A DNA stretch of 64,000 nucleotides from Bacteroidales bacterium (GCA_019429365.1 JAHYJD010000004.1:26983-90982), one strand, 5' to 3'; positions 1 through 8,059 are shown, counted from the stretch's first letter. Translations and numbers: made by a program. The notes: generated from the sequence alone by a model not told the origin.

Positions 1-246
1 AAGCATATCGACCCCTTAAACCACCATTTGTTCAGACACGGCCTGGTTTGCTTTGCCGGACTCGATGGTTACCGCACCGTGTTCAGTTATTCCGAGCTGT
101 TCAACCGTCTCGATCAGAACCCTGCTATGCTTATCGTTACCGAAGAAGGACGTGATGGGGGCCATTACCGCATTTTTCATCCGCTCGATTTCTACGCCGA
201 CCGCTCGGTGAAATCTTTGGCAGAAATGTACATTTTTACCGAATAA
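1..246 (+). CDS. C-terminal end of a possible molybdopterin-binding oxidoreductase-like protein (partial)
   Basis: The reading frame is open from base 1 to a TAA at 244-246, so the gene starts before the window. The visible 81 residues contain 'GLDGYRTVFSYSELFNR' and end with 'FYADRSVKSLAEMYIFTE'. This pattern resembles the end of small sulfite-oxidase-like (molybdopterin-binding) domains, in which a DGY(R/K)xxFS segment precedes a final strand. No cofactor-binding cysteine is visible in this fragment. The assignment is a family impression only; the upstream part would be needed to confirm it. The next gene follows on the same strand after about 50 bp and could be co-transcribed. Confidence 0.45.
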   Translation, partial: KHIDPLNHHLFRHGLVCFAGLDGYRTVFSYSELFNRLDQNPAMLIVTEEGRDGGHYRIFHPLDFYADRSVKSLAEMYIFTE

Positions 247-299
247 AAGCAGAAGAAGACTAAATTTGTTGCTTTCTTTCCGGATAGTTGTTATATGCT

Positions 300-1262
300 A
301 TGAAGGACAACAAATTTGTTTTTGCCCTTTTCCTGGTCATGCTGCTTGCCTGGGTTTTTCCGGGCCCGGGCGCGCCTGATAGTGTTATCCCGCTGAAAAC
401 CATTGGCAGCATTGGTATTTCGCTGATCTTCTTTTTTTACGGGCTGAAGCTGAGTCCGGAAAAACTGCGGGCAGGTTTGAGCAACTTCAGGCTTCATTTG
501 CTGGTGCAACTGTCGACATTCTTGCTGTTCCCGCTGATTGTCCTGCCGTTTTATCCGCTGATGAAAACCGAAAGCCAGCAAACGCTCTGGCTGGCCATGT
601 TTTTTCTTGCGGCCTTGCCATCAACGGTTTCTTCATCAGTAGTGCTTACTTCGCTGGGCAAGGGAAACGTTCCGGCGGCCATATTCAATGCCAGCATTTC
701 AGGCATTATTGGCATTATGGTCACTCCCTTATGGATGGGTTTATTCATGCATGCAAAGTCGGGCGACTTTGACTTTTCGCAAATCTATCTTAAACTTTTC
801 CTTGAGATCATTCTCCCGGTAATTCTTGGCTTGCTGTTGCGGCCGAGGTTCCATCATTTCACTATCAGGTTCAGCCGCCAACTTACCCTTTTCGACAAAT
901 CGGTCATTTTGCTGATCGTTTACCGGAGTTTTGCTGCTTCTTTTCATGCAGGATATTTTGAAGGAATCAGCTGGCCTGACCTGCTCTTGCTTATGGCAAT
1001 TGTAATCGGACTTTTTTTCCTAATTTATGGTATTATCCTTTTATTAACCAGGGCTTTTGGATTTAACCGCGAAGACCGCATTACGGCTCTGTTTTGCGGC
1101 TCACAGAAATCATTGGTGCATGGCAGCGTTTTTTCAAATGTGCTTTTTGCCGGCATGTCAATTGCAGGCATCATGCTTTTGCCGTTAATGATTTTTCATG
1201 CGTTTCAGATTTTTGTAATAAGCGTGATTTCGTCACGTTATGCCAGGAGGGAGGGAGTTTGA
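300..1262 (+). CDS. Bile acid:sodium symporter (BASS/SBF-like, YfeH type) family transporter
   Basis: A 320-residue, very hydrophobic protein with about nine to ten membrane segments. The start is 'MKDNKFVFALFLVMLLAWVF', followed by 'LKTIGSIGISLIFFFYGLKL', which matches the SBF-like (YfeH/PSE) branch of the BASS family. The segment 'LPSTVSSSVVLTSLGKGN' corresponds to the conserved crossover region of the first repeat, and 'CGSQKSLVHGSVFSNVLF' to that of the second. Family members are inner-membrane Na+-coupled importers of organic anions; the substrate cannot be read from sequence. ATG at 300 is preferred over an in-frame TTG at 288 because the family starts here. The length is usual for the family. 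Confidence 0.88.
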   Translation: MKDNKFVFALFLVMLLAWVFPGPGAPDSVIPLKTIGSIGISLIFFFYGLKLSPEKLRAGLSNFRLHLLVQLSTFLLFPLIVLPFYPLMKTESQQTLWLAMFFLAALPSTVSSSVVLTSLGKGNVPAAIFNASISGIIGIMVTPLWMGLFMHAKSGDFDFSQIYLKLFLEIILPVILGLLLRPRFHHFTIRFSRQLTLFDKSVILLIVYRSFAASFHAGYFEGISWPDLLLLMAIVIGLFFLIYGIILLLTRAFGFNREDRITALFCGSQKSLVHGSVFSNVLFAGMSIAGIMLLPLMIFHAFQIFVISVISSRYARREGV

Positions 1263-1305
1263 GGTTTGAAGTTCAAAGTTTAAAGTTTAAAGTTTAAAGT
1301 TCAAG
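1261..1305. repeat. AT-rich degenerate tandem repeat (gtttaaa units)
   Basis: Directly after the transporter stop codon there are several near-identical 7-bp units of the form 'aagttta' ('agtttaaagtttaaagttta'). The array lies in the 165-bp gap before the OmpA-family gene. Similar but inverted degenerate short-unit DNA occurs at 4572-4630 and a related stretch at 49616-49652, each between genes. Confidence 0.6.
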
Positions 1306-1427
1306 ATTAGCTCACCGCTCTGACTGCCCTTCATAATAAAAAACTTGTAAGTTTTAAACGCACTACTTATTTTAGCCAACAGAAAAAGCTTCGATTTCCA
1401 ATTAGACTGAGAACCGATACAAGTACC

Positions 1428-3191
1428 ATGAAATTTTGGCAATTTGCAACCTTCCTTTTCGCGCTTTTTTTATGCATTGGAGTCAAGGCTTCGAATCATT
1501 GGAGTGATCCGCCTCACCAGGAAGTCAGACGCACTGTTTTGGAGAGAGAAGAAACCTTTAGGCCGGGGGTTATAAAAGAAGACCTATTGGTTTTAGATTC
1601 CATATTCGTCAACAATATGGTTTCTGAGGTGGTTACATCGCGCATAAAAAAGGAAAGATTTGTGGTAGTTGATTCGGTTGCCGTTGGCCAAAGAATGCTT
1701 TTTAACAACCAAGGCGAACTTTTTCTTATGGAACACTTCAGGAACGGTAAACTTGAAAGGGTTGATTGCCTTTACCCCCGCCACCAAAACCTGATACCCA
1801 ACGGGAGTTTTGAGCAAGTTGAAGACATAAATGAACACTTAATCAATACCGACTCTAAAATTTTCTCCTCCTGGGCAAATGACTTTGAGCACGACAGGAC
1901 TGTTGAGTTGGACGAGATTAGAGTTGAGGGTAAAGATACCATTAGGTTTGAAAGAGTCACAGACTTATACTTTAGTGAAACCCCCAAGTGCGAAAGAACT
2001 TTAGAAATAGAAAGTTTTTTTGTTTATCGAAATTCGAAGTTAGTGGACTCCATTTTTAGCCGGGTTATTTCATATCGTCTGCGTGGTGGTTGTTTTCTTG
2101 TCCCACATAATTGCAATTATTCTGACCTTGGAATGGATGTTGCAAATTGGAATAGTTTAGGCAAACTTTCGCCCAAAATCCTCAACTGGCCTCGTAAAAC
2201 ACCCCATCATCCTCTTGAAGGTTTCATTAGTCATCACCGAAATTTCAAAACCGTTTGTGGCAACAATTTTGCTCAAATTACTTCCAAATTCTGCGATAAC
2301 CCTCATTGTATTGTTTTGGCAAGCAATCCTTTAATAATAAGCCGACTTGCTACAACCCTCCCAAAAGGCAGGCACTATAAACTGAGCTTTTGGGTCTGGA
2401 AGCCCCGGGTTTATGAGCCGGCATCACAATTAACAGTTGGGTTTTGGAAAAATGAACCCGATGAATCAATTGCTTCTTTTTCAGAAAATAGTTTGGTAGT
2501 CAGTGATTTCCACAACCCTGTTATTGGAGAGTGGTACAAAGTAGATTTGCAATTTGTGGCTGCCGATTTTTTTCGCTACCTCACAGTTGGGTTTCACCAA
2601 AACGAAAGTACCAAAGATCCTTCTTATCAAACTGTTACCAGCTATTTAGACAGTTTTGTACTTGTACCTGAGGACATAGTCGACCAGGATGTGGATAAAT
2701 TGTTTTATCCGGATATTATTCTGGCAGCGCATCATGATGAAACCAATCTGTTAGCAGGTGATGGTGAGGACAAAACTGAACAGCCAGTTTCCCCGGCTGG
2801 AGTGGAGCCGCAAATTGACCTTGAAGGTGAAAAGAAAGTGACTGAAATATCTGAATTTAGTTTTGGTCCAATCTTGTTCGAAACCAACTCTGCCGATCTT
2901 AACTTCGAGGCATTTCAAATACTCGATAGTCTGGCCCAATTTCTTAAAGAAAACAGTCATTGGGAACTTCAAATTACAGGCCATACCGACAACGCCGGAA
3001 CCCCGGTGCACAACCTGGATTTATCCACGCGAAGGGCAGGCAATGTAGCGGATTACTTGATAGGGAAAGGCATTGAAGAAACGCGGCTCAACATTAAAGG
3101 GCTTGGCAGCACTGGGCCTGTTGATACCAACGAAACCCCGGAAGGGATGCAAAAAAACCGAAGGGTAGAATTGAGATTGTATGTGGACTAA
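1428..3191 (+). CDS. OmpA-family cell-envelope protein with C-terminal peptidoglycan-binding domain
   Basis: 587 residues. The N-terminus 'MKFWQFATFLFALFLCIGVKA' is a signal peptide. Residues about 120-440 contain a segment that looks like a carbohydrate-binding or jelly-roll type domain ('LIPNGSFEQVED' start, 'LPKGRHYKLSFWVW', 'GEWYKVDLQF'), common in secreted Bacteroidota proteins. Residues about 475-587 form an OmpA C-terminal domain: 'FGPILFETNSADL', 'LQITGHTDNAG', 'LSTRRAGNVADYL', 'KNRRVELRLY'. The OmpA domain binds diaminopimelate in peptidoglycan, so the protein is probably periplasmic or outer-membrane associated. The ligand of the middle domain is unknown. It stands alone on its strand between the transporter and arcC. 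Confidence 0.85.
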   Translation: MKFWQFATFLFALFLCIGVKASNHWSDPPHQEVRRTVLEREETFRPGVIKEDLLVLDSIFVNNMVSEVVTSRIKKERFVVVDSVAVGQRMLFNNQGELFLMEHFRNGKLERVDCLYPRHQNLIPNGSFEQVEDINEHLINTDSKIFSSWANDFEHDRTVELDEIRVEGKDTIRFERVTDLYFSETPKCERTLEIESFFVYRNSKLVDSIFSRVISYRLRGGCFLVPHNCNYSDLGMDVANWNSLGKLSPKILNWPRKTPHHPLEGFISHHRNFKTVCGNNFAQITSKFCDNPHCIVLASNPLIISRLATTLPKGRHYKLSFWVWKPRVYEPASQLTVGFWKNEPDESIASFSENSLVVSDFHNPVIGEWYKVDLQFVAADFFRYLTVGFHQNESTKDPSYQTVTSYLDSFVLVPEDIVDQDVDKLFYPDIILAAHHDETNLLAGDGEDKTEQPVSPAGVEPQIDLEGEKKVTEISEFSFGPILFETNSADLNFEAFQILDSLAQFLKENSHWELQITGHTDNAGTPVHNLDLSTRRAGNVADYLIGKGIEETRLNIKGLGSTGPVDTNETPEGMQKNRRVELRLYVD

Positions 3192-3550
3192 ACCCTAATC
3201 CTATTGTTCCCGGTTTTTATGTCCGTTTTTTTCATGAATCATTTCAAGGAATTCAGGGAAATTTTATAGCTTTGCATTGGTTTTTGTAAATGCTTAATTT
3301 AAAACCAATTAGCTTAATGAAGTTGTTCCCCGGATTGCTTCTGATTTTCTTCCAGGCCCTGGCAGGCATCCCCGATTAAGGCCTTTGCCGCGGGGCCGCT
3401 AATTTGGTCATTAAGAAGGATCAGAAGAAAACGTGAACGGGTTTTTTCCTTAAGTTTCTTTTTCCCCACTTTAAATGAACCGGCGCCCCAAAAAGGTTTC
3501 CGGTTTTTGTTTTCTGAAATCAATCATTTAAATAAAATTTAAAAATAGTT
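3192..3550 (+). other. 359-bp intergenic leader upstream of arcC with a 20-codon ORF
   Basis: The gap contains a TAGCTTTG -7-like box at 3267-3274, which would give a transcript leader of about 270 nt before the carbamate kinase gene. Inside the leader, 3317-3379 encodes a 20-residue ORF 'MKLFPGLLLIFFQALAGIPD' that resembles the start of a signal peptide and then stops. It could be a leader peptide or the remnant of a decayed secreted-protein gene. No terminator or riboswitch fold was recognised by eye. The 69-codon reverse ORF at 3314-3523 has no recognisable features. Confidence 0.35.
3267..3274 (+). promoter_or_regulatory. Putative Bacteroidota -7 promoter box (TAGCTTTG)
   Basis: Exact match to the TAnnTTTG consensus in the gap upstream of arcC, on the coding strand. 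No good TTTG -33 box is present at the expected distance. Confidence 0.4.
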
Positions 3551-4495
3551 ATGAAAAAATTATCGGTTATTGCCTTTGGTGGCAACGCCCTGCTTCGGGG
3601 AGACCAGATTGGCACCATCGACGAGCAGGAACAAAATGTTTACGAAACCTGCCAGCATTTGGTAGGTTTGATCAAAACGGGTTACGATTTGGTAATCGGT
3701 CACGGTAATGGCCCACAAGTGGGGAATGTGCTGTTGCAGCACGAAGCCGGATACCGTATTTACGGACTGCCCAAGCAGCCCATCGATTTTTGCGTGGCCG
3801 AAACCCAGGGCTCCATCGGTTTTATGATAGAGCAACAATTGCGTAATGTTCTGGCTGAAAACGGCATTGTGCGAAACATCGTTACCCTGGTAACCCAGGT
3901 GATGGTCGACAAGAACGATCCGGCCTTCCAGAACCCCACCAAGCCCGTGGGTCCCTTTTATACGCTGGAAGAAATGGAAGAATTAAAAGCCAAGCAGCCC
4001 GAGTGGGTTTTTCATGAAGATCCGCGCAAGCGTGGCTGGAGAAGGGTAGTGGCTTCGCCAAGGCCCATCAGCATTCCCAACTGGGAAGCAGTGGAGAAAC
4101 TGGCACGCACAGGAACCATTGTGATAACGGTTGGCGGAGGCGGCATCCCTGCATATATTGATGACAAAGGCAAAATGATCGGTATTGATGCAGTGATAGA
4201 CAAGGACCTTGCCTCATCATTGCTGGCAAACAAGATCAAGGCTGACGAGTTTTGCATTCTGACCGATGTGCCCAATGTGTTTATCAACTTCCACAAGCCC
4301 GGCGAACAAAAACTGGAGCGGGTTTCCATTCCTGAAATCAAAAAGCACCTGGCCGACGGGCAATTCACCGAAGGCAGTATGGCACCCAAAGTGAGGGCCT
4401 GCATCGAATTCGTGGAAAACGGCGGCAAGGAAGCCATCATTACCGAAGCCACCCAACTCGAAACCCCCGGTGCCGGCACGGTGATTTATGGGTGA
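3551..4495 (+). CDS. arcC: Carbamate kinase
   Basis: 314 residues, the usual length for the family (about 310). It interconverts carbamoyl phosphate plus ADP with ATP, carbamate and in turn CO2 and ammonia, in the cytoplasm. Visible motifs are the N-terminal 'VIAFGGNALLRGDQ', the 'VIGHGNGPQVGN' glycine-rich loop, 'GSIGFMIEQQL', the 'KRGWRRVVASPRP' active-site region, 'VITVGGGGIPAY' and the C-terminal 'GSMAPKVRACIEFV'. It precedes ornithine carbamoyltransferase by 171 bp on the same strand, which suggests the energy-yielding half of an arginine/citrulline degradation pathway. No arginine deiminase or arginine/ornithine antiporter gene is present in the window. Confidence 0.96.
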   Translation: MKKLSVIAFGGNALLRGDQIGTIDEQEQNVYETCQHLVGLIKTGYDLVIGHGNGPQVGNVLLQHEAGYRIYGLPKQPIDFCVAETQGSIGFMIEQQLRNVLAENGIVRNIVTLVTQVMVDKNDPAFQNPTKPVGPFYTLEEMEELKAKQPEWVFHEDPRKRGWRRVVASPRPISIPNWEAVEKLARTGTIVITVGGGGIPAYIDDKGKMIGIDAVIDKDLASSLLANKIKADEFCILTDVPNVFINFHKPGEQKLERVSIPEIKKHLADGQFTEGSMAPKVRACIEFVENGGKEAIITEATQLETPGAGTVIYG

Positions 4496-4525
4496 TTTTT
4501 AAGGAATAAAGGATAAAGGTTAAAG

Positions 4526-4564
4526 CCTGCCTGCCCACCACAGGCGGGTAAACCGGCAGGCAGG
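4526..4564. repeat. Inverted repeat CCTGCCTGCC ... GGCAGGCAGG
   Basis: Perfect 10-bp arms at 4526-4535 and 4555-4564, separated by 19 bp that contain a further small inverted repeat. It lies between arcC and the OTC gene. There is no T-tract, so it is more likely a dispersed palindromic element than a terminator, although a role as an mRNA-stabilising hairpin is possible. Confidence 0.65.
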
Positions 4565-4571
4565 GAGAAAG

Positions 4572-4630
4572 TAACCTTGAACTTGAAACCTGAAATCCCA
4601 AATCCCAAACTCCAAACCTCGAACTCCGAA
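4572..4630. repeat. Degenerate short-unit repeat between arcC and OTC
   Basis: Low-complexity stretch built from units such as 'ttgaac', 'cccaaat' and 'ccaaac'. It resembles, in inverted orientation, the gtttaaa array at 1261-1305. It is non-coding and ends about 40 bp before the OTC start codon. Confidence 0.4.
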
Positions 4631-4666
4631 CATATTTTTTCAATTAACCATTAATAATTATTTACC

Positions 4667-5668
4667 ATGGCTTACAATCTTAGAAACAGAAGTTTTTTAA
4701 AGCTGCTTGATTTCACTCCAAAGGAAATTAAGTTTTTGCTCGACTTATCGTTGGACCTCAAAAAGGCCAAGTATGGCGGTTATGAGCAGCAGCGCCTTAA
4801 GGGAAAGAACATTGCCCTGATCTTTGAAAAGGACAGCACCCGTACGCGCTGCGCTTTTGAGGTGGCTGCCTTCGACCAGGGTGCCCTGGTAACCTACCTC
4901 GGACCCAGCGGCAGCCAGATCGGCAAAAAGGAATCGATGAAGGACACTGCCCGCGTACTCGGACGAATGTATGATGGCATTGAATACCGCGGCTATGCTC
5001 AAAAAACCGTTGAAGAACTGGCTGAGTATTCAGGTGTACCAGTGTGGAACGGTCTTACCAACGAGTTCCACCCCACCCAAATTTTGGCTGACTTCCTCAC
5101 CATGATGGAGCACAGCGACAAGCCCCTGAACCAGGTTAAGTTTTGCTACCTGGGCGATGCCCGCAACAACATGGGTAACTCCCTGCTGGTAGGTGCTGCT
5201 AAAATGGGTATGGACTTCCGTGCTGCTGCGCCCAAATCGGTGCAGCCCAGCGAAGAGCTGGTGGCCCAGTGCCGCGAAATTGCCAAGGAAACCGGCGCAA
5301 AGATCACCATTACCGACAATGTGGCCGAAGCTGTAAAAGACTGCGATTTCCTCTATACCGACGTATGGGTGTCGATGGGCGAGCCCGCAGAAGTTTGGGT
5401 AGAGCGCATCAACCTTTTGAAGCCTTACCAGGTGAATATGGATGTGATCAAAAAAACCGGCAACCCCAAGGTGAAATTCCTGCACTGCCTGCCGGCATTC
5501 CACAACCGCGAAACCACCATTGGCGAGGACATCTTCCAGAAGTTTGGTTTGGATGGCATGGAAGTGGTTGAAGAAGTTTTCGAATCAGAACACTCCATTG
5601 TATTCGATCAGGCCGAGAATCGCCTGCATACCATTAAAGCCGTTATGGTTGCTACTTTGGGTAGCTAG
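4667..5668 (+). CDS. argF: Ornithine carbamoyltransferase
   Basis: 333 residues, as usual for the enzyme. It transfers carbamoyl between carbamoyl phosphate and ornithine/citrulline. Motifs are '[13 protein letters not shown]' (the STRTR carbamoyl-phosphate loop), '[14 protein letters not shown]' (HPTQ), '[11 protein letters not shown]', '[10 protein letters not shown]' (the SMG ornithine loop) and '[13 protein letters not shown]' (HCLP). The SMG loop and HCLP motif point to true ornithine specificity rather than the N-acetyl- or N-succinyl-ornithine variants of many Bacteroidota. Pairing with carbamate kinase supports a catabolic role (arcB-like), but the enzyme family alone cannot separate ArgF from ArcB. 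A strong terminator follows. Confidence 0.95.
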   Translation: MAYNLRNRSFLKLLDFTPKEIKFLLDLSLDLKKAKYGGYEQQRLKGKNIALIFEKDSTRTRCAFEVAAFDQGALVTYLGPSGSQIGKKESMKDTARVLGRMYDGIEYRGYAQKTVEELAEYSGVPVWNGLTNEFHPTQILADFLTMMEHSDKPLNQVKFCYLGDARNNMGNSLLVGAAKMGMDFRAAAPKSVQPSEELVAQCREIAKETGAKITITDNVAEAVKDCDFLYTDVWVSMGEPAEVWVERINLLKPYQVNMDVIKKTGNPKVKFLHCLPAFHNRETTIGEDIFQKFGLDGMEVVEEVFESEHSIVFDQAENRLHTIKAVMVATLGS

Positions 5669-5689
5669 TCAGGCTTTTTGCAATTAAAG

Positions 5690-5728
5690 AAAGAGCCGTG
5701 GCATTTGCTGCAACGGCTCTTTTTTTTC
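5690..5728 (+). terminator. Rho-independent terminator after OTC
   Basis: Perfect stem 'aaagagccgt' (5690-5699) with 'acggctcttt' (5713-5722), a 13-nt loop and a T-run through 5727. It lies 22 bp after the stop codon. The opposing gene remnant ends just beyond it, so it may serve both strands. Confidence 0.88.
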
Positions 5729-5736
5729 TCTTAGAT

Positions 5737-5954
5737 TTATTCCTGCCTGGTAGTGTCAGGAAAAGCTTTTTCCAGGGAGTCGAAAACATCGCGCAAAATC
5801 TCGTCGAGCTTAATCCCTGGGCCGAAGCCTTTCGGGCAAAATACAGTGCAGAACGCCAAATCAGGGCAATGATTAAAATCTGCCAGAGGGCATTAAGCAG
5901 GGTCCAGCCAAGGGCGCTCACCAGCGGATGCGACAGATTTTCTGCTAAACTCAT
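5737..5954 (-). pseudogene. Remnant of an M56-family (BlaR1/MecR1-like) sensor peptidase, internally deleted
   Basis: The first 46 codons, from ATG at 5954, read 'MSLAENLSHPLVSALGWTLL' then 'NALWQ', the typical first membrane helix of BlaR1/M56 proteins ('LGWTLLHSLWQ'), and break off after 'ARKASAQ', where the family normally continues with further helices and the HExxH protease. Just beyond, a different frame reads 'GIKLDEILRDVFDSLEKAF' and 'PDTTRQE' to a TAA at 5737-5739, which looks like a genuine C-terminal tail. The simplest reading is one large, out-of-frame internal deletion with its junction near 5812-5820. The in-frame ORF instead runs on through the terminator to 5652. The start overlaps the blaI stop, as in intact blaI-blaR1 pairs. 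Confidence 0.65.
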
Positions 5955-6340
5955 GACTCACCGTTTTCGAATTGTTTCAAATAGTCTTGTAACTCACGCA
6001 GTTCCTCTGATGAAAGGCTCTCTCCATCAAGGGCACCAATCACCATGCGGCTTGCCGAACCTTTAAAGAGGCCATCGATCATTTTATTTAAGAACTGCTT
6101 TTGCGTTTTTTCGCGGGTAACCAGGGAGGTGTAAACATGGGTGCGGGTGCTGGTGTCGCGCCCGAGCAGACCCTTGTCGGTCATGATTTGCATGGTTTTC
6201 AGGGTAGTGGTGTAACCAATGTCACGGGTCAGTTCCAATACTTCATGTACTTCGCGTACCGTAGCTTCGCCTTTTTCCCATAATACCTGAAGAATCTCCA
6301 GTTCGCTCTCAGTGGGGTGATATTTCTTCTCTGAATTCAT
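5951..6340 (-). CDS. BlaI/MecI/CopY-family transcriptional repressor
   Basis: 129 residues from the ATG at 6340 ('MNSEKKYHPTESELEILQVL'). The winged-helix N-terminus includes 'ESELEILQVLWEKGEATV', 'YTTTLKTMQIMTDKGLL' and 'RTHVYTSLVTREKTQ', all typical of the Penicillinase_R family; the C-terminal half is the dimerisation region. Members bind palindromic operators as dimers and are inactivated by cleavage triggered by a membrane M56 protease. The 17-codon upstream extension of the ORF is rejected because it would run through the operator-like sites. The partner peptidase gene, overlapping by 4 bp, is broken, so the normal inducer pathway is probably lost or supplied from elsewhere. Confidence 0.9.
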   Translation of the reverse strand: MNSEKKYHPTESELEILQVLWEKGEATVREVHEVLELTRDIGYTTTLKTMQIMTDKGLLGRDTSTRTHVYTSLVTREKTQKQFLNKMIDGLFKGSASRMVIGALDGESLSSEELRELQDYLKQFENGES

Positions 6341-6342
6341 AA

Positions 6343-6385
6343 TACGATTGTTTTCGTAGACAAATATAGTACGAAAGTTTTCGTA
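6343..6385. promoter_or_regulatory. Pair of BlaI-type operator-like palindromes upstream of blaI
   Basis: Two related 16-bp near-palindromes, 'tacgattgttttcgta' (6343-6358) and 'tacgaaagttttcgta' (6370-6385), start 27 bp apart, immediately upstream of the repressor start codon. Both share the TACGA...TCGTA ends. BlaI/MecI repressors autoregulate by binding such paired dyads, so these are the likely sites for the adjacent repressor. Confidence 0.7.
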
Positions 6386-6625
6386 ATGCAAGTTTTCTAA
6401 ATTTTTTTTTTTAAAATTATTAATTTTTGCAACAAATAAATAAAATACTAAGCCCGGAAATTAAATAATGTAAATAAACAGAAAAACTATAGTATTAATA
6501 GTAGTTTTAGAGGGCTGAAAAAATTCAACAATTGTTTTAAAATTATAATTGGTATTCGTGTTTTGTGCATAAAAATGTCATAATTTAGCGCCTTGTTTTA
6601 ATTTAAACCAAACAACATTAAAACT

Positions 6626-8005
6626 ATGAGAAAGATCTTTGTAATGTTGATGGCCGCAGTGCTTTTATCGAGCGCGGCTTATGCCGGTGGTATTATGACC
6701 AATACCAACCAGAGTGCATCCTATGTTCGTATGTTGGCTCGCGACGCTTCCCTGGGAATTGACGCGGTTTACTTTAACCCCGCTGGTCTTACCAGCTTAA
6801 ACAATGGATTTTACCTTTCGCTGAGCAACCAGTCGATTTTCCAAAATCGTGAAATTACCAATGAAAACCCCCTTCTGAACCGTTCGATTTACGAAGGGAA
6901 AGTTACTGCTCCTCTATTCCCCAACGTTTATGCTGTTTACAAGTACGACAAGCTTGCCTTTTCCTTTGGATTTAATCCTGTAGGTGGCGGTGGTGGTGCT
7001 GAATATGAAGACGGCCTTCCGTCGTTCGAAGCCCCTGTTGCTTCATTGGTTCCGCTGCTTTCACCTTTTGGTGTAACAGATTATCGCAATGAGGTGTATT
7101 TTGAAGGTTCTTCCATTTTCTTTGGCGCGCAATTGGGTGTTTCCTATGCACTTACCGATATGATCTCGGTATTTGGTGGTGGCCGCTATGTTATGGCCAA
7201 CAACACCTATAATGGCTATTTACGCAATATTGAAGTAAATACGCCTATTGGCTGGATGAAGCCCGGCGATTACCTTCGTGCTATCGCGCCAGGAGCGCCT
7301 CCAGCTCAGCAGCCTGTAATTCTGGGCACTGCTGCCGTACTTGATCAGCAAACCGCAGATGCCGAAGTGGATGCCAAGCAAAGTGGAAATGGTTTCACCC
7401 CAATGGTTGGTTTCAGCTTTGTGCCGAGTGACCGTTTTAATATTGGTATTAAGTATGAATTTATTACCAAACTTGAGCTGGAAAATGAAACCACCGTTGA
7501 TGGAACTGGCATGTTTCCCGATGGTGCCAAAACAAACAACGATATGCCTGCAATGCTTTCGGTAGGTGCTGCTTTTAAAGCTACACCCAAACTTAATATT
7601 GCCGGTGGCGTACATTACTACTTTGATAAAAGCGCCGACTATGGCAAGGCATTGCCCAATGACGAAATCATTGACAATAACTTCATGGAGCTGGCCTTTG
7701 GTGTGGAATACAATCTTACCCCCGAACTCATGTTGAGCGCAGGTTATCTTCGCACCCAAACCGGAGTAAACGAAAAATACCATAACGACCTCAGCCATAG
7801 CCTCAGCACCAACTCGCTTGGCCTTGGAGGACGTTATTCAATTACCCGCAACCTCGATCTTAACCTTGGTTTTCTTTATACCATGTATGAAGGCGATGAG
7901 ATCAGCATTAATTATGGTGAGGGCCTTGGAAGCCACACCGAGTCATACAAGCGTACCAATATGGTTATTGCCCTTGGTCTGGATATTAAAATCCCCGTTC
8001 GCTAA
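6626..8005 (+). CDS. OmpP1/FadL/TodX-family outer-membrane transport protein
   Basis: 459 residues. Signal peptide 'MRKIFVMLMAAVLLSSAAYA', cleaved before 'GGIMTNTNQSASYVRMLARD'. The following 'ASLGIDAVYFNPAGLTSL' is the FadL-family N-terminal hatch signature (NPAG). The rest alternates in beta-strand style and ends '...LGLDIKIPVR'. FadL-type 14-stranded barrels let hydrophobic compounds such as fatty acids or aromatics cross the outer membrane; the substrate here is unknown. The 5' region (6386-6625) is AT-rich with no clear regulatory motif beyond possible promoter sequence. A strong terminator follows, so it is monocistronic. Confidence 0.88.
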   Translation: MRKIFVMLMAAVLLSSAAYAGGIMTNTNQSASYVRMLARDASLGIDAVYFNPAGLTSLNNGFYLSLSNQSIFQNREITNENPLLNRSIYEGKVTAPLFPNVYAVYKYDKLAFSFGFNPVGGGGGAEYEDGLPSFEAPVASLVPLLSPFGVTDYRNEVYFEGSSIFFGAQLGVSYALTDMISVFGGGRYVMANNTYNGYLRNIEVNTPIGWMKPGDYLRAIAPGAPPAQQPVILGTAAVLDQQTADAEVDAKQSGNGFTPMVGFSFVPSDRFNIGIKYEFITKLELENETTVDGTGMFPDGAKTNNDMPAMLSVGAAFKATPKLNIAGGVHYYFDKSADYGKALPNDEIIDNNFMELAFGVEYNLTPELMLSAGYLRTQTGVNEKYHNDLSHSLSTNSLGLGGRYSITRNLDLNLGFLYTMYEGDEISINYGEGLGSHTESYKRTNMVIALGLDIKIPVR

Positions 8006-8028
8006 TTAGGAAAAGCATATTAGAAATT

Positions 8029-8059
8029 AGGGGGCATCTGGTTCAGATGCCTCTTTTTT
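8029..8059 (+). terminator. Rho-independent terminator after the FadL-like gene
   Basis: Stem 'ggggcatctg' (8031-8040) pairs with 'cagatgcctc' (8044-8053, one G-T pair) across a 3-nt loop and is followed by a T-run. Confidence 0.88.

Noticed and set aside
4012..4479. 155-codon reverse frame within arcC
   Set aside because: It lies wholly inside a clearly recognised gene and has shadow-type composition.
5652..5954. Reading the M56 remnant as an intact 100-residue protein
   Set aside because: Its C-terminal half is basic, unlike the family, and runs through a terminator and the end of the OTC gene; the other frame has a plausible native tail.
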